The notes beneath the pieces were generated by a model, which was not told the DNA's origin, ran no database searches, and worked only from the letters and a program-made list of their open reading frames with translations. A stretch of 51,122 nucleotides of DNA from contig NZ_KB908396.1 of NCBI RefSeq assembly GCF_000381005.1, positions 1-51,122 on the forward strand, written 5' to 3'. Positions 7,935-14,895 of the stretch are shown in pieces. A program made the position numbers and the translations under genes. Origin of the DNA: Selenomonas bovis DSM 23594. GTDB lineage: Bacteria > Bacillota > Negativicutes > Selenomonadales > Selenomonadaceae. The first letter of the stretch is position 1, and every line of letters starts with the position of its first letter.

Positions 7935-9062
7935 TTATTTTTCATCATTGAATTCATCTGCTGCGATGTACATGGCCGGACGCTTATCCGATGCCGGCAC
8001 CAGGACCGGCTTGCCCTGCGGCTTTTCCACTAAACCTGACAGCAGTTCTTCAAACCGTTTCTTGCCGAGCTGTTTCGTCATCGCTGTGATGCCGAGCAGC
8101 TTCTTTTCATATGGGTCGAAGCCTGCTTCTTCCACTTTGGCGGCGACTGCTTCTTCGCTTACGTAGCGGCGGTTTGAGCGGCCTTCGACCAGTTTCCATC
8201 CGTCCCACTGCTTGCCGGACAGGGCCTGCTGCAAAGCGTACTCTTTGACGTCACTGGCCCAGTTCACCAGTTCATCGGCCTTCGAAAGGACGGCTTCGAT
8301 TTCTTCATCCTGCAACGTGGATGGGACGGCGAAATCATACTGAGCCAGTTCCAGATTGTATTCAGCCCTCTTGCGGCAAGTCGCCTTGATCTTGCAGAAA
8401 CGGCAATGGTCGCCAGCCTTGTACTCTCCTTCTCCCTTCGCCGCCAGTTCTGCGGTAGGCTTCAGCACTGTTTCGGCCCACTGGAGCAGTTCTTCCTTGC
8501 TCATGGTGCAGGTGCTGACGTTGTCCCGGCGGGGCTGGAAGATAGTCATGGACACCCGGCGGATATCATAGATGCCATCAAACAGGTTCAGCGCACCGAG
8601 AGCATAACACAGCATCTGCGGATTCCTCTCGGCATCCACCAGAACTCCCAAGCCGTGCTTGTAATCGATGACCGTCAGGGTATCGTCAGCCACAATGATG
8701 CAGTCGCCTGTTCCAAATCCGCCTGGCACCCACTTGGAAAAGTCCAGCCGCTGTTCCACCATGATCATCGGGTCCTTGCAGGATGCTTTGGCAGAGGCCA
8801 GAGATTCCATGACGAACTGTGCGTATTCATCGGTGCATTCCGCCATCTCTTCATCAAAGTAGGTAAGAGATTCCGTCGGGGCTTCCAGCTTCTGTCCCAG
8901 CGCCGTCTTCACCTTGAATTCGCAGAGCGTATGCGCCTCCGTCCCCTGCCGAGCGAACTCGCTCGGTGTATCCGGAATCTTGGCGCATTCCTGTGCGGAC
9001 GGCGGACAAACCAGCCAGCGATAGCTAGACGACGCTGACAGTACGGCGTGTTTATCCGGCAT
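7935..9062 (-). CDS. DUF2800 protein, RecB/Cas4-like phage nuclease
   Basis: The 375-aa protein is a DUF2800 member of the PD-(D/E)XK superfamily. GTEAHTLCEFK, GTGDCIIVADDTLTVIDYKHG (Asp and the D-x-K pair) and a cysteine set C-x-x-C-x(5)-C in HCRFCKIKATCRK resemble the iron-sulfur nuclease arrangement of Cas4/AddB-type enzymes. The start MPDKHAVLSAS has GGAGG upstream at good spacing, and the gene overlaps the upstream gene by 11 bases. It likely processes DNA ends for phage recombination together with DUF2815. Confidence 0.85.
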   Translation of the reverse strand: MPDKHAVLSASSSYRWLVCPPSAQECAKIPDTPSEFARQGTEAHTLCEFKVKTALGQKLEAPTESLTYFDEEMAECTDEYAQFVMESLASAKASCKDPMIMVEQRLDFSKWVPGGFGTGDCIIVADDTLTVIDYKHGLGVLVDAERNPQMLCYALGALNLFDGIYDIRRVSMTIFQPRRDNVSTCTMSKEELLQWAETVLKPTAELAAKGEGEYKAGDHCRFCKIKATCRKRAEYNLELAQYDFAVPSTLQDEEIEAVLSKADELVNWASDVKEYALQQALSGKQWDGWKLVEGRSNRRYVSEEAVAAKVEEAGFDPYEKKLLGITAMTKQLGKKRFEELLSGLVEKPQGKPVLVPASDKRPAMYIAADEFNDEK

Positions 9063-9372
9063 GGCCAATCACCTCCAGCTCCTTCAAGAACGCTTCATAC
9101 TGCGCCGCATCAATGCTGGACAGCTTGTCCGCTCCGTACTTCTGGATCAGGCTGCGAACTTCTTCCGTGAATCCCTGACGAGCCTTATCAGCGGCCACCT
9201 TGCGGACTTCTTCCAATGTCAGCTGTGGCGTTTGCTTGTTGCTGGATGCATGGACTTCGCTGCCGTTTTCCTTTTTCGCCATTCGATTCAGCTGATCCGC
9301 TGCATGACAGATGGCGTCTGCAGCCGTGTGTAGTAATTGTGCGATTTCCTTTACTGTCTCTTCATTTGTCAC
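9052..9372 (-). CDS. Conserved small phage protein, 106 aa
   Basis: The gene starts with GTG inside the end of the 54-aa gene upstream and overlaps DUF2800 at its other end. The protein has an N-terminal helical part (AQLLHTAADAICHAADQLNRMAKK) and a C-terminal part with TLEEVRKVAADKARQGF and VRSLIQKYGADKLSSID, which resembles a short family placed before DUF2800 in many Firmicute phages. Databases often label that family with an unrelated rRNA-biogenesis name. The C-terminus could be a small DNA-end or protein-binding module, but the function is unknown. Confidence 0.75.
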   Translation of the reverse strand: MTNEETVKEIAQLLHTAADAICHAADQLNRMAKKENGSEVHASSNKQTPQLTLEEVRKVAADKARQGFTEEVRSLIQKYGADKLSSIDAAQYEAFLKELEVIGHAG

Positions 9373-9526
9373 TAATTGTCTCTCCTTCCAATGGAAAATG
9401 ATTCATGGCAAAGAGAAATAACGTCCTTGCCATCCTGGCGGATACCTGACTAATGGCATGAAGAATCTGGATTTCTTCCGCCATATTGCGCATGGCAATG
9501 TCGATATCTAGATCGTTTTTGTCCAT
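9362..9526 (-). CDS. First gene of the leftward phage operon, 54 aa, unknown
   Basis: This short gene begins MDKNDLDIDIAMRNMAEE and has an AAAGGAG ribosome site at good distance. Its stop lies inside the next gene, whose GTG start is eight codons-worth of overlap away in another frame, so coupling is likely. The protein is helical with two methionine-rich stretches and no recognised motif. Two copies of the 36-bp motif precede it (9564-9599 and 9642-9677), marking it as the entry of the leftward transcript. Confidence 0.65.
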   Translation of the reverse strand: MDKNDLDIDIAMRNMAEEIQILHAISQVSARMARTLFLFAMNHFPLEGETISDK

Positions 9527-9563
9527 CGCGTTTGCTCCTTTCCGAAGGCCTTATCGCACCTTC

Positions 9564-9599
9564 TACTTCCCTTTGGAGAAGGATTCTGATTTTGAGCAA
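9564..9599 (-). promoter_or_regulatory. Phage 36-bp motif, copy 2
   Basis: TTGCTCAA-N11-TTCTCCA-N5-AAGTA read leftwards, about 40 bases before the first leftward gene. The spacing is identical to the other copies while the N stretches differ, which argues for selection on the fixed blocks. Confidence 0.7.
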
Positions 9600-9641
9600 G
9601 CCTTTGGATAATTTTTTCAAGCTGCTCGGAATCGCTTCTCT

Positions 9642-9677
9642 TACTTCCTAATGGAGAACTATCCTATGATTGAGCAA
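9642..9677 (-). promoter_or_regulatory. Phage 36-bp motif, copy 3
   Basis: Same blocks and spacing as copy 2, lying 78 bases further upstream in the same direction. Its TTGCTCAA end touches the base of the terminator hairpin at 9676-9718. Confidence 0.7.
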
Positions 9678-9718
9678 AAGCCGCAGGTCTCTCCCACCAA
9701 GAAGAGCCTGCGGCTTTT
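9676..9718. terminator. Bidirectional terminator-like hairpin in the divergent control region
   Basis: A perfect 12-bp stem (AAAAGCCGCAGG with CCTGCGGCTTTT) encloses a 19-base loop and ends in a T-run on either strand. It lies between the leftward motif copies 2-3 and the rightward copy 4, so it may insulate the two phage operons from each other. Confidence 0.7.
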
Positions 9719-9739
9719 ATTGAAGTATTCCATTTTTCT

Positions 9740-9775
9740 TTGCTCAAAGAGCTCTGCTTTCTCCATAAGAAAGTA
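9740..9775 (+). promoter_or_regulatory. Phage 36-bp motif, copy 4 (rightward)
   Basis: The motif reads TTGCTCAA-N11-TTCTCCA-N5-AAGTA on the forward strand, opposite to the other three copies, and faces the recombination module. Downstream, an inverted repeat (GAGGTGAG with CTCACCTC, about 9775-9804) lies between the motif and the start codon at 9832 and could form a leader hairpin. Confidence 0.7.
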
Positions 9776-9831
9776 GAGGTGAGAAAGTTGTTCCTCCTCA
9801 CCTCCCATAAAAAAATTAGGAGATAAATCTT

Positions 9832-10047
9832 ATGGACAACCTCACCCCAAAACCACCTGATCTCTACTACACTACCGAACGCCTGCAAAGCGAATTATGC
9901 TTTCATATGGCGCAACGCATCGCCAGAGCTATGCTGGCTAATCACCTCATCAGTAAGAAAGAATTTCACATTCTCTCCAATATCAATCGCGAAACTTTTC
10001 CTCCCCTATTTGCGGAAATACTGCCAAAAGGACTTGAAATATCCTAG
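9832..10047 (+). CDS. Small helper protein of the recombination module, 71 aa
   Basis: The 71-aa protein starts MDNLTPKPPDLYYTTERL and ends with a segment NHLISKKEFHILSNINRETF that resembles the short SHOCT-like proteins found directly before large serine recombinases in Firmicute elements. TTAGGAG precedes the start at good spacing. It is the first rightward gene after motif copy 4, with the recombinase gene 39 bases downstream. A role in controlling recombinase direction or expression is plausible from position only. Confidence 0.65.
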   Translation: MDNLTPKPPDLYYTTERLQSELCFHMAQRIARAMLANHLISKKEFHILSNINRETFPPLFAEILPKGLEIS

Positions 10048-10086
10048 TCATAGAGTGATATATAGACCTGGAAAGGAGCGGTCTGC

Positions 10087-11649
10087 TTGAAGAAGGTAAC
10101 AAAAATTGCGGAATCCCCATCTTCATTGAAGAGCAAGAAAAAAATCAGGGTTACTGCTTACTGCCGTGTCTCTACAAGTTCTGACGCACAGCTTGAAAGC
10201 CTTGACGCACAAAAGATTCATTATGAGAACTACATCAACAACCGTGATGATTGGAAATTTGCGGGCATCTATTATGATGAAGGCATCACGGGTACGAAAA
10301 AAGAAAAACGCCCAGAGCTATTACGGCTCGTGGACGACTGCAAAGCTGGCAAGATTGATTTCATTGTAACGAAATCAATCAGCCGATTCAGTAGAAATAC
10401 TACAGACTGTCTGGAAATCGTCAGGGATTTACTCGCCCTGCATATTCCCATCTACTTTGAAAAAGAAAACATCAATACCGGCTCTATGGAAAGCGAGCTC
10501 TTTTTATCCCTGCTTTCCACCCTGGCTGAAAACGAATCTGTATCGATTGCAGAAAATATCAAGTGGTCCATACAGAAACGGTTCGAGACTGGCACATTCA
10601 AAGTGTGCTCTTCTCCCTATGGCTATGATTGGGACGGAAAGCAGCTGATTGTCAATCAGGGACAAGCAGCCGTTGTGAAAAAAATCTTTGCGATGCTTCT
10701 ATCCGGAAAAAGCACACAGGCGATCGCCAATGCTTTAAACGAACGTAACGTTCCATCAAAGCGAAGCAGGCACTGGACCTCAACCACCATTCGCAACATG
10801 ATAACCAATGAAAAATACGTTGGTGACTGTCTGTTCCAAAAAACATACTCGGATTCTCATTTCCGACGTCATAACAATCATGGCGAAATGACACAATACC
10901 TGATCAAAGATCATCATCCAGCAATCATCCGACGCGAAGATTTCGAGAACGCACAAAAGTTAATCCTACAGCGAGCCAGCGAAAAAGGCGTGGTACGAGG
11001 AAGCGAAAAATATCAGAATCGTTATGTATTCTCGGGTAAAGTAATCTGTGGCGAATGCGGCAGCGCGTTCAAGCGTCGGATACACAACTCCAACGGGCGA
11101 AAATACATAGCCTGGTGCTGCACCACTCATCTCAAAAATAAAAATAAATGCCACATGCTTTTTATTCGCGACGAGGTCTTAAAAAAGGCTTTTATCATCA
11201 TGATGAATAAGCTGATATGTTTTCATCAAACCATCTTGATCCCTTATCTGCAAGCGTTAAAAAGAAATCCGGATGATGGTTCACTGAACAGGATGCAGAA
11301 AATCCATACGCTAATTGCTCAGAACGCTGAAAAAAGGGAAACGTTAGCGAAACTTTTGTCGCAAGGTGTGATTGGTCCTGTCATCTACAATAAAGGATTA
11401 AACGAACTCCTTTCCCAATACGATACGTATCAAAAGGAGATGAATGCTTTAAAGCATTCCGTTTCTGACAGTATGAATCATGTACCAGAAACCACGAGGC
11501 TTTTGCGCTTTGCTGAAAAATCCTCACCGTTAACAGCATTCGATGAAACACTCTTTGAACAATTCGTGGACTCCATCCTCATTCGTTCTCGCGACGAAAT
11601 CTGCTTCGTGTTAAAATGCGGCCTTACCCTGACGGAAAGGAGGCAATGA
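10087..11649 (+). CDS. Large serine recombinase 1
   Basis: This 520-aa site-specific recombinase has the resolvase catalytic domain at residues about 20-165 (YCRVSTSSDAQ, catalytic Ser29; DEGITGTK; KSISRFSRNT), the Recombinase DNA-binding domain at about 180-290, a zinc ribbon (CGECGSAF then a CC/C set) and a C-terminal coiled-coil-like helix. Length fits the large serine integrase family. The start is TTG, supported by AAGGAG 8 bases upstream. It stands first in a three-gene recombination set, so either it or the second large recombinase is the phage integrase; the pair may act together. Confidence 0.92.
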   Translation: MKKVTKIAESPSSLKSKKKIRVTAYCRVSTSSDAQLESLDAQKIHYENYINNRDDWKFAGIYYDEGITGTKKEKRPELLRLVDDCKAGKIDFIVTKSISRFSRNTTDCLEIVRDLLALHIPIYFEKENINTGSMESELFLSLLSTLAENESVSIAENIKWSIQKRFETGTFKVCSSPYGYDWDGKQLIVNQGQAAVVKKIFAMLLSGKSTQAIANALNERNVPSKRSRHWTSTTIRNMITNEKYVGDCLFQKTYSDSHFRRHNNHGEMTQYLIKDHHPAIIRREDFENAQKLILQRASEKGVVRGSEKYQNRYVFSGKVICGECGSAFKRRIHNSNGRKYIAWCCTTHLKNKNKCHMLFIRDEVLKKAFIIMMNKLICFHQTILIPYLQALKRNPDDGSLNRMQKIHTLIAQNAEKRETLAKLLSQGVIGPVIYNKGLNELLSQYDTYQKEMNALKHSVSDSMNHVPETTRLLRFAEKSSPLTAFDETLFEQFVDSILIRSRDEICFVLKCGLTLTERRQ

Positions 11650-11650
11650 T

Positions 11651-12082
11651 ATGGGACATACACCTTATGGATATACCATAAAAAACGGCAAAGCAGTCAT
11701 TAACGAAGAACAGTCTGAGCAAATCAAACGGCTCTATAAAAACTATCTTTCCGGCATGTCACTGAAAAAAGCTGCCGCTGAAGCTGGAATGGAAACATAT
11801 CACTGCTCGGCCAAACGGCTGATGCAGAATAAACACTATCTTGGAGATAACTTCTATCCTGCTATCATAGATAAGGACACATTTGATAAGGCTTCTGCGG
11901 AATTCCTGCGACGTGCCATTTTGCTGGGGAGATTGCATCGCAAAGCAAAGGTAAAGCCATCATCCGCACCAACTTCCTTTACAATGGCCAAAATTGTCAA
12001 ACAGTATAAAGATCCGAAGTTGCAGGCTGAATATCTTTACAGCCTGATTGAAAGCGAGGTTTACGAATGGCAACTGTCATGA
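11651..12082 (+). CDS. Recombinase-like protein lacking the catalytic domain
   Basis: The 143-aa protein begins [21 protein letters not shown] and corresponds to the Recombinase DNA-binding domain (PYGY...AVIN, then [19 protein letters not shown] and a [16 protein letters not shown] segment). It has no resolvase domain and no catalytic serine. An AGGAGG site lies before its ATG, one base after recombinase 1, and it overlaps recombinase 2 by 16 bases. It is therefore an intact gene and not a frameshift remnant. It may be an accessory DNA-binding or directionality partner. Confidence 0.8.
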   Translation: MGHTPYGYTIKNGKAVINEEQSEQIKRLYKNYLSGMSLKKAAAEAGMETYHCSAKRLMQNKHYLGDNFYPAIIDKDTFDKASAEFLRRAILLGRLHRKAKVKPSSAPTSFTMAKIVKQYKDPKLQAEYLYSLIESEVYEWQLS

Positions 12083-13635
12083 TCATTCCAGCTAAAAAAC
12101 AGATGGGCAATACCATAAAAAAGCCGGAAGAAAAAAAGCTGCGCGTTGCCGCCTACTGCCGCGTCAGCACAGATTCTGATGAACAGGAAACCAGCTATGA
12201 AACGCAGGTTTCTCACTACAAAGAATATATCCACAATCATCCTGAATGGGTCCTTGCCGGCATTTTCGCCGATGACGGCATTTCAGGCACAAACACCAAA
12301 AAGCGTGAAGAATTTAATCGCATGATTAGCGAATGCATGGCCGGAAATATCGATATGGTCATCACAAAATCCATCAGTCGATTTGCTCGCAACACCCTGG
12401 ACTGCTTAAAGTATATACGAAAATTGAAAGATAAGAACATCCCGGTCTTCTTCGAAAAAGAAAGCATCAACACCATGGATGCTAAAGGCGAAGTATTGAT
12501 TACCATCATGGCGAGTCTCGCCCAGCAGGAATCACAATCACTTTCTCAGAATGTGAAGCTCGGCCTTCAGTATCGCTACCAGCAAGGGAAAGTGCAAATC
12601 AACCACAACCATTTTTTAGGTTACACGAAAGACGAAAAAGGTAATCTCATCATTGATCCTGAACAAGCGGAAGTCGTTAAGCGGATTTATCGAGAATACC
12701 TGGAAGGATACAGCACAAAAAAAATTGCACAACATTTGGAGAAAGACGGTGTCCTTACTGGTGCCGGTAAAACGAAATGGTACGAAAGCAGCGTCAACAA
12801 AATCCTGCGAAATGAAAAATATATGGGAGACGCGCTATTACAGAAAACTTATACGACTGATTTTTTGACAAAAACGCGCGTCAAGAATAGCGGCATCGTT
12901 CCTCAATACTATGTAGAAAATGACCACGAGGCCATTATTCCCAAAGATATTTTTATGCAAGTCCAGGCCGAGCTGGTCCGCCGCCGCGTTGTTCATACCA
13001 GCCCTTCTGGGAAACGGCGTAATTTTTCCAGCAACAACTGCTTTTCTCAGATTGTCTACTGCGGTGAATGCGGCGATCTTTACCGGCGCGTCCATTGGAA
13101 CAATCACGGCTGCAAATCTATCGTGTGGCGCTGCATTACAAGACTAGAGCCATCTGCGGCAAATACAACCTGCACGAATCGCACGGTAAATGAGGCGCTG
13201 CTCAAGGAAATTTCTATCAAAGCAATGAATGAAATTCTCTTGGACAGCAATTCCTTCATTCAGAAGATGCAGGAAAATCTGGCCAAAGCCATTGCTCAAT
13301 CTGGCACGCCTTCCCCAGCAGTCATCCAGAAGCGTCTGGAAGAATTACAACAAGAGCTCATCGCAAAAACGAATAGACGCCAAGCCTACGATGCCATCGC
13401 CAATGAAATTTTCCGTTTACGGGAGCAAAAAGAAAAAGCCGAAGCAAATCTGCGCGGCCAGAAAGAAATCTTGGACCGCATCAAAGAATTGCAGGAATTC
13501 ATCAAAGAGCAGTCATCCAATCTGACGGAATTTGATGAATCGCTGGTACGAAAACTCATCAGAAGCATTCAAGTATTTCCAGACCACTTTGCGATTAAAT
13601 TCAAGTCCGGCATAAGCGTAGACATAAACGAATAG
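12067..13635 (+). CDS. Large serine recombinase 2
   Basis: This 522-aa recombinase shows the catalytic domain at residues about 25-170 ([12 protein letters not shown], catalytic Ser34; [18 protein letters not shown]), the Recombinase domain ([18 protein letters not shown]), a zinc ribbon ([10 protein letters not shown]) and a long coiled-coil region (residues about 400-490). It resembles recombinase 1 in layout but is clearly divergent. The ATG lies inside the preceding gene. The gene ends about 130 bases before the broken abiEii gene, the usual place of an attachment site, so this is the best candidate for the integrase. Confidence 0.92.
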   Translation: MATVMIIPAKKQMGNTIKKPEEKKLRVAAYCRVSTDSDEQETSYETQVSHYKEYIHNHPEWVLAGIFADDGISGTNTKKREEFNRMISECMAGNIDMVITKSISRFARNTLDCLKYIRKLKDKNIPVFFEKESINTMDAKGEVLITIMASLAQQESQSLSQNVKLGLQYRYQQGKVQINHNHFLGYTKDEKGNLIIDPEQAEVVKRIYREYLEGYSTKKIAQHLEKDGVLTGAGKTKWYESSVNKILRNEKYMGDALLQKTYTTDFLTKTRVKNSGIVPQYYVENDHEAIIPKDIFMQVQAELVRRRVVHTSPSGKRRNFSSNNCFSQIVYCGECGDLYRRVHWNNHGCKSIVWRCITRLEPSAANTTCTNRTVNEALLKEISIKAMNEILLDSNSFIQKMQENLAKAIAQSGTPSPAVIQKRLEELQQELIAKTNRRQAYDAIANEIFRLREQKEKAEANLRGQKEILDRIKELQEFIKEQSSNLTEFDESLVRKLIRSIQVFPDHFAIKFKSGISVDINE

Positions 13636-13720
13636 TAAGCGCCTAACAACACTGTCTATCGGGATTCTTACAGCCATTTTAATTAATGGGTTCGCTCTTG
13701 TTTCTTTGGCATATTTGCCG

Positions 13721-13870
13721 TCAAATTCTCCGTGATCGCTTGAAAGAAGTCTTACTCGTACTGTACAAAGCGATTTCCTGCACGATTTCCTTCAGGGCGT
13801 TACGGTATGCTTCTGCGTTTTGGGACTGATAGCGTTCCATCATCGACTGTATGCTGCTCATCATGTTCAT
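13721..13870 (-). pseudogene. abiEii: Truncated abiEii toxin gene (N-terminal part only)
   Basis: Overlapping the abiEi stop by ATGA is an ORF of 49 codons. Its first 35 or so residues (including AYRNALKEIVQEIAL) resemble the N-terminus of AbiEii-type nucleotidyltransferase toxins, which normally continue with a conserved GGTAL nucleotide-binding motif after this point. Here the next residues are unrelated and a stop follows. The rest of the toxin, including the catalytic centre, is missing from this side. The break falls 130 bases after the second recombinase gene, suggesting that prophage integration split the gene and that the remaining part lies beyond the left end of the prophage. Confidence 0.65.
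13740..13775. other. Probable prophage/host attachment junction
   Basis: Similarity to AbiEii ends at the codons covering about 13,763-13,768. Right beside it is a small dyad, GTACTGTAC at 13,758-13,766, a plausible crossover region for a serine recombinase. The exact core cannot be fixed without the other end of the prophage. Confidence 0.45.
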
Positions 13871-14466
13871 TGTCCTTCCCGATTCAAAAACAAGAAAAGC
13901 TGCGTCAATGTCGCTTTATGATATTTCGGACAAAGTAACTGCAAATCTTTCCGATTCAGTTTGGAGAAACCTTCCTCATCAATCCGCAGGTCGGCAAACA
14001 GCAGGTACTCCAAATCCTTCACAGAATAAATCGGAGGTTTCTGGATATAGAGCATATCGCAAAGGGCCTTTTCGGGAGTGGCAATCTGGTAACTGTACGC
14101 CTTCCCATCCGTCTTCCAGAGCACACCATATGGGTATACAGATGCAGGGACATCCTGATAAAGAAAGGTTCCGAACAGCGTATGATATTCCTTGCGACGA
14201 TTCTTGCTCTGCGTGGCAGAAGTACAGGCATAGACCCGCTCCGGAATCATGCCGTACATCGAGAGCGCCGAGGCAAACGATATATAAGATGGCCCGTAGA
14301 TTACACCTGCCAAAAGATATGGCTCGACATGCGGATCCGTTTCATAAAGCCCCCGCCGAACAGGAATCAGCTTCTTCTCGCGGACGAGCCGCTGAATCTT
14401 GGTCTGCGGATTGCGATAGCCTTGCTGCCCTAATTGAAACAGCAAAGCCTCTGTTGTCTGTATCAT
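13867..14466 (-). CDS. abiEi: AbiEi-like antitoxin and autorepressor
   Basis: This 199-aa protein resembles AbiEi-type antitoxins of type IV toxin-antitoxin systems. The N-terminus (residues about 1-60) looks like a winged helix, with LFQLGQQGYRNPQTKIQRLV and a VRRGLYE wing. The C-terminal part contains SYISFASALSMYGMIPERVY and TPEKALCDMLY, typical of the AbiEi family. I start at MIQTTEALL, which has GGAGG about 8 bases upstream. In the family the antitoxin counteracts the AbiEii nucleotidyltransferase and represses its own promoter. A perfect palindrome covers the promoter. The partner toxin is broken at codon 35, so today the antitoxin stands alone. Confidence 0.8.
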   Translation of the reverse strand: MIQTTEALLFQLGQQGYRNPQTKIQRLVREKKLIPVRRGLYETDPHVEPYLLAGVIYGPSYISFASALSMYGMIPERVYACTSATQSKNRRKEYHTLFGTFLYQDVPASVYPYGVLWKTDGKAYSYQIATPEKALCDMLYIQKPPIYSVKDLEYLLFADLRIDEEGFSKLNRKDLQLLCPKYHKATLTQLFLFLNREGQ

Positions 14467-14469
14467 AAT

Positions 14470-14514
14470 ATTTCCTCCAGTAACTATCATTATAAGATAG
14501 TTACTGGAGGAAAT
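14470..14514. promoter_or_regulatory. Perfect palindromic operator at the abiEi promoter
   Basis: Two perfect 19-bp arms (14,470-14,488 and 14,496-14,514) flank a 7-base centre. The arm next to the gene contains the GGAGG ribosome site, and the -10 box lies in the centre. AbiEi proteins are known to bind inverted repeats in their own promoters, so this is most likely the AbiEi operator. Confidence 0.85.
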
Positions 14515-14517
14515 CAA
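14489..14517 (-). promoter_or_regulatory. Promoter of abiEi
   Basis: On the reverse strand, TTGATT (14,517-14,512) and TATAAT (14,494-14,489) are separated by 17 bases. The -10 box sits in the centre of the palindrome, so a bound repressor would block polymerase. A transcript starting just after the -10 would carry only one arm, which argues for action on DNA and not on RNA. Confidence 0.75.
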
Positions 14518-14575
14518 GGCAAGATATGAAAAAGATTAGCTCTATATGGTGGGTTATTGGGCACTCACAATAAAT

Positions 14576-14613
14576 AAGAGCAGGTACTCACCAAAACGGG
14601 AATACCTGCTCTT
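14576..14613. terminator. Hairpin between abiEi and rlmD
   Basis: A perfect 11-bp stem (AAGAGCAGGTA with TACCTGCTCTT) encloses a 16-base loop. It could end leftward transcripts from rlmD before they reach abiEi, although no strong T-run follows on either side. Confidence 0.45.
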
Positions 14614-14855
14614 GTTCTATGCTATCCGTTTTTCTAACGTCTATCTTGCATACTCGACATACAAAAACATCTAAGTCAGATTCTCGACCTCTTATCTGTC
14701 ATCTAATTAATGGTTTCAAGATATGAGGCTCATGATGTCCTATCCATGCTTCGCAAACGCGATCTGTTCCACGCATTTCAGCATATGGGCTTTAATCGAA
14801 ATGATTCCTCCCATAGCCTCAACCTAGTAAACAGTAGTGTTTTAAGGCCTTCAAC
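14614..14855. other. Intergenic stretch, no supported gene
   Basis: Apart from the two flanking hairpins I see no convincing gene here. A short leftward frame ending in AHMLKCVEQIAFAKHG looks protein-like and might be the tail of a decayed gene. A 56-codon rightward frame at 14,710-14,877 has no good ribosome site. The stretch is AT-rich compared with the core genes that follow. Confidence 0.4.
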
Positions 14856-14895
14856 AATATATAGTGGCTTGAAAATATAAAAACCACTATATATT
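14856..14895. terminator. Hairpin overlapping the end of rlmD
   Basis: A perfect 12-bp stem (AATATATAGTGG with CCACTATATATT) has a 16-base loop, and its right arm contains the rlmD stop codon. It is AT-rich and lacks a following T-run, so a 3'-end stabilising structure is as likely as a terminator. Confidence 0.45.

Larger units (their letters stand above)
1..13765. mobile_element. Prophage, right part (left end outside the window)
   Basis: The leftward genes are a typical Firmicute phage replication block: DUF1492-like, SNF2 helicase, VRR-NUC, primase/SF3 helicase, DUF4406, family A polymerase, DUF2815 and DUF2800. The rightward genes are serine recombinases, and an apparent integration junction follows the last of them. 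No structural genes are visible, so they would lie left of base 1. The right boundary is inferred from the point where abiEii similarity stops, near 13,760-13,766. An integrative element that borrowed a phage replication block is the alternative. Confidence 0.8.

Noticed and set aside
9564-9775. CRISPR-like array because of the repeated 36-bp unit
   Set aside because: Only four copies, in both orientations, unevenly spaced, with variable internal bases; no cas genes are present.
11651-12082. Idea that the middle recombinase-like gene is a frameshift remnant of recombinase 1 or 2
   Set aside because: It has its own AGGAGG site and ATG, and both neighbours are complete with their own DNA-binding domains.
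14710-14877. 56-codon forward frame before rlmD
   Set aside because: No ribosome site, no similarity I recognise, and it runs into a hairpin arm.
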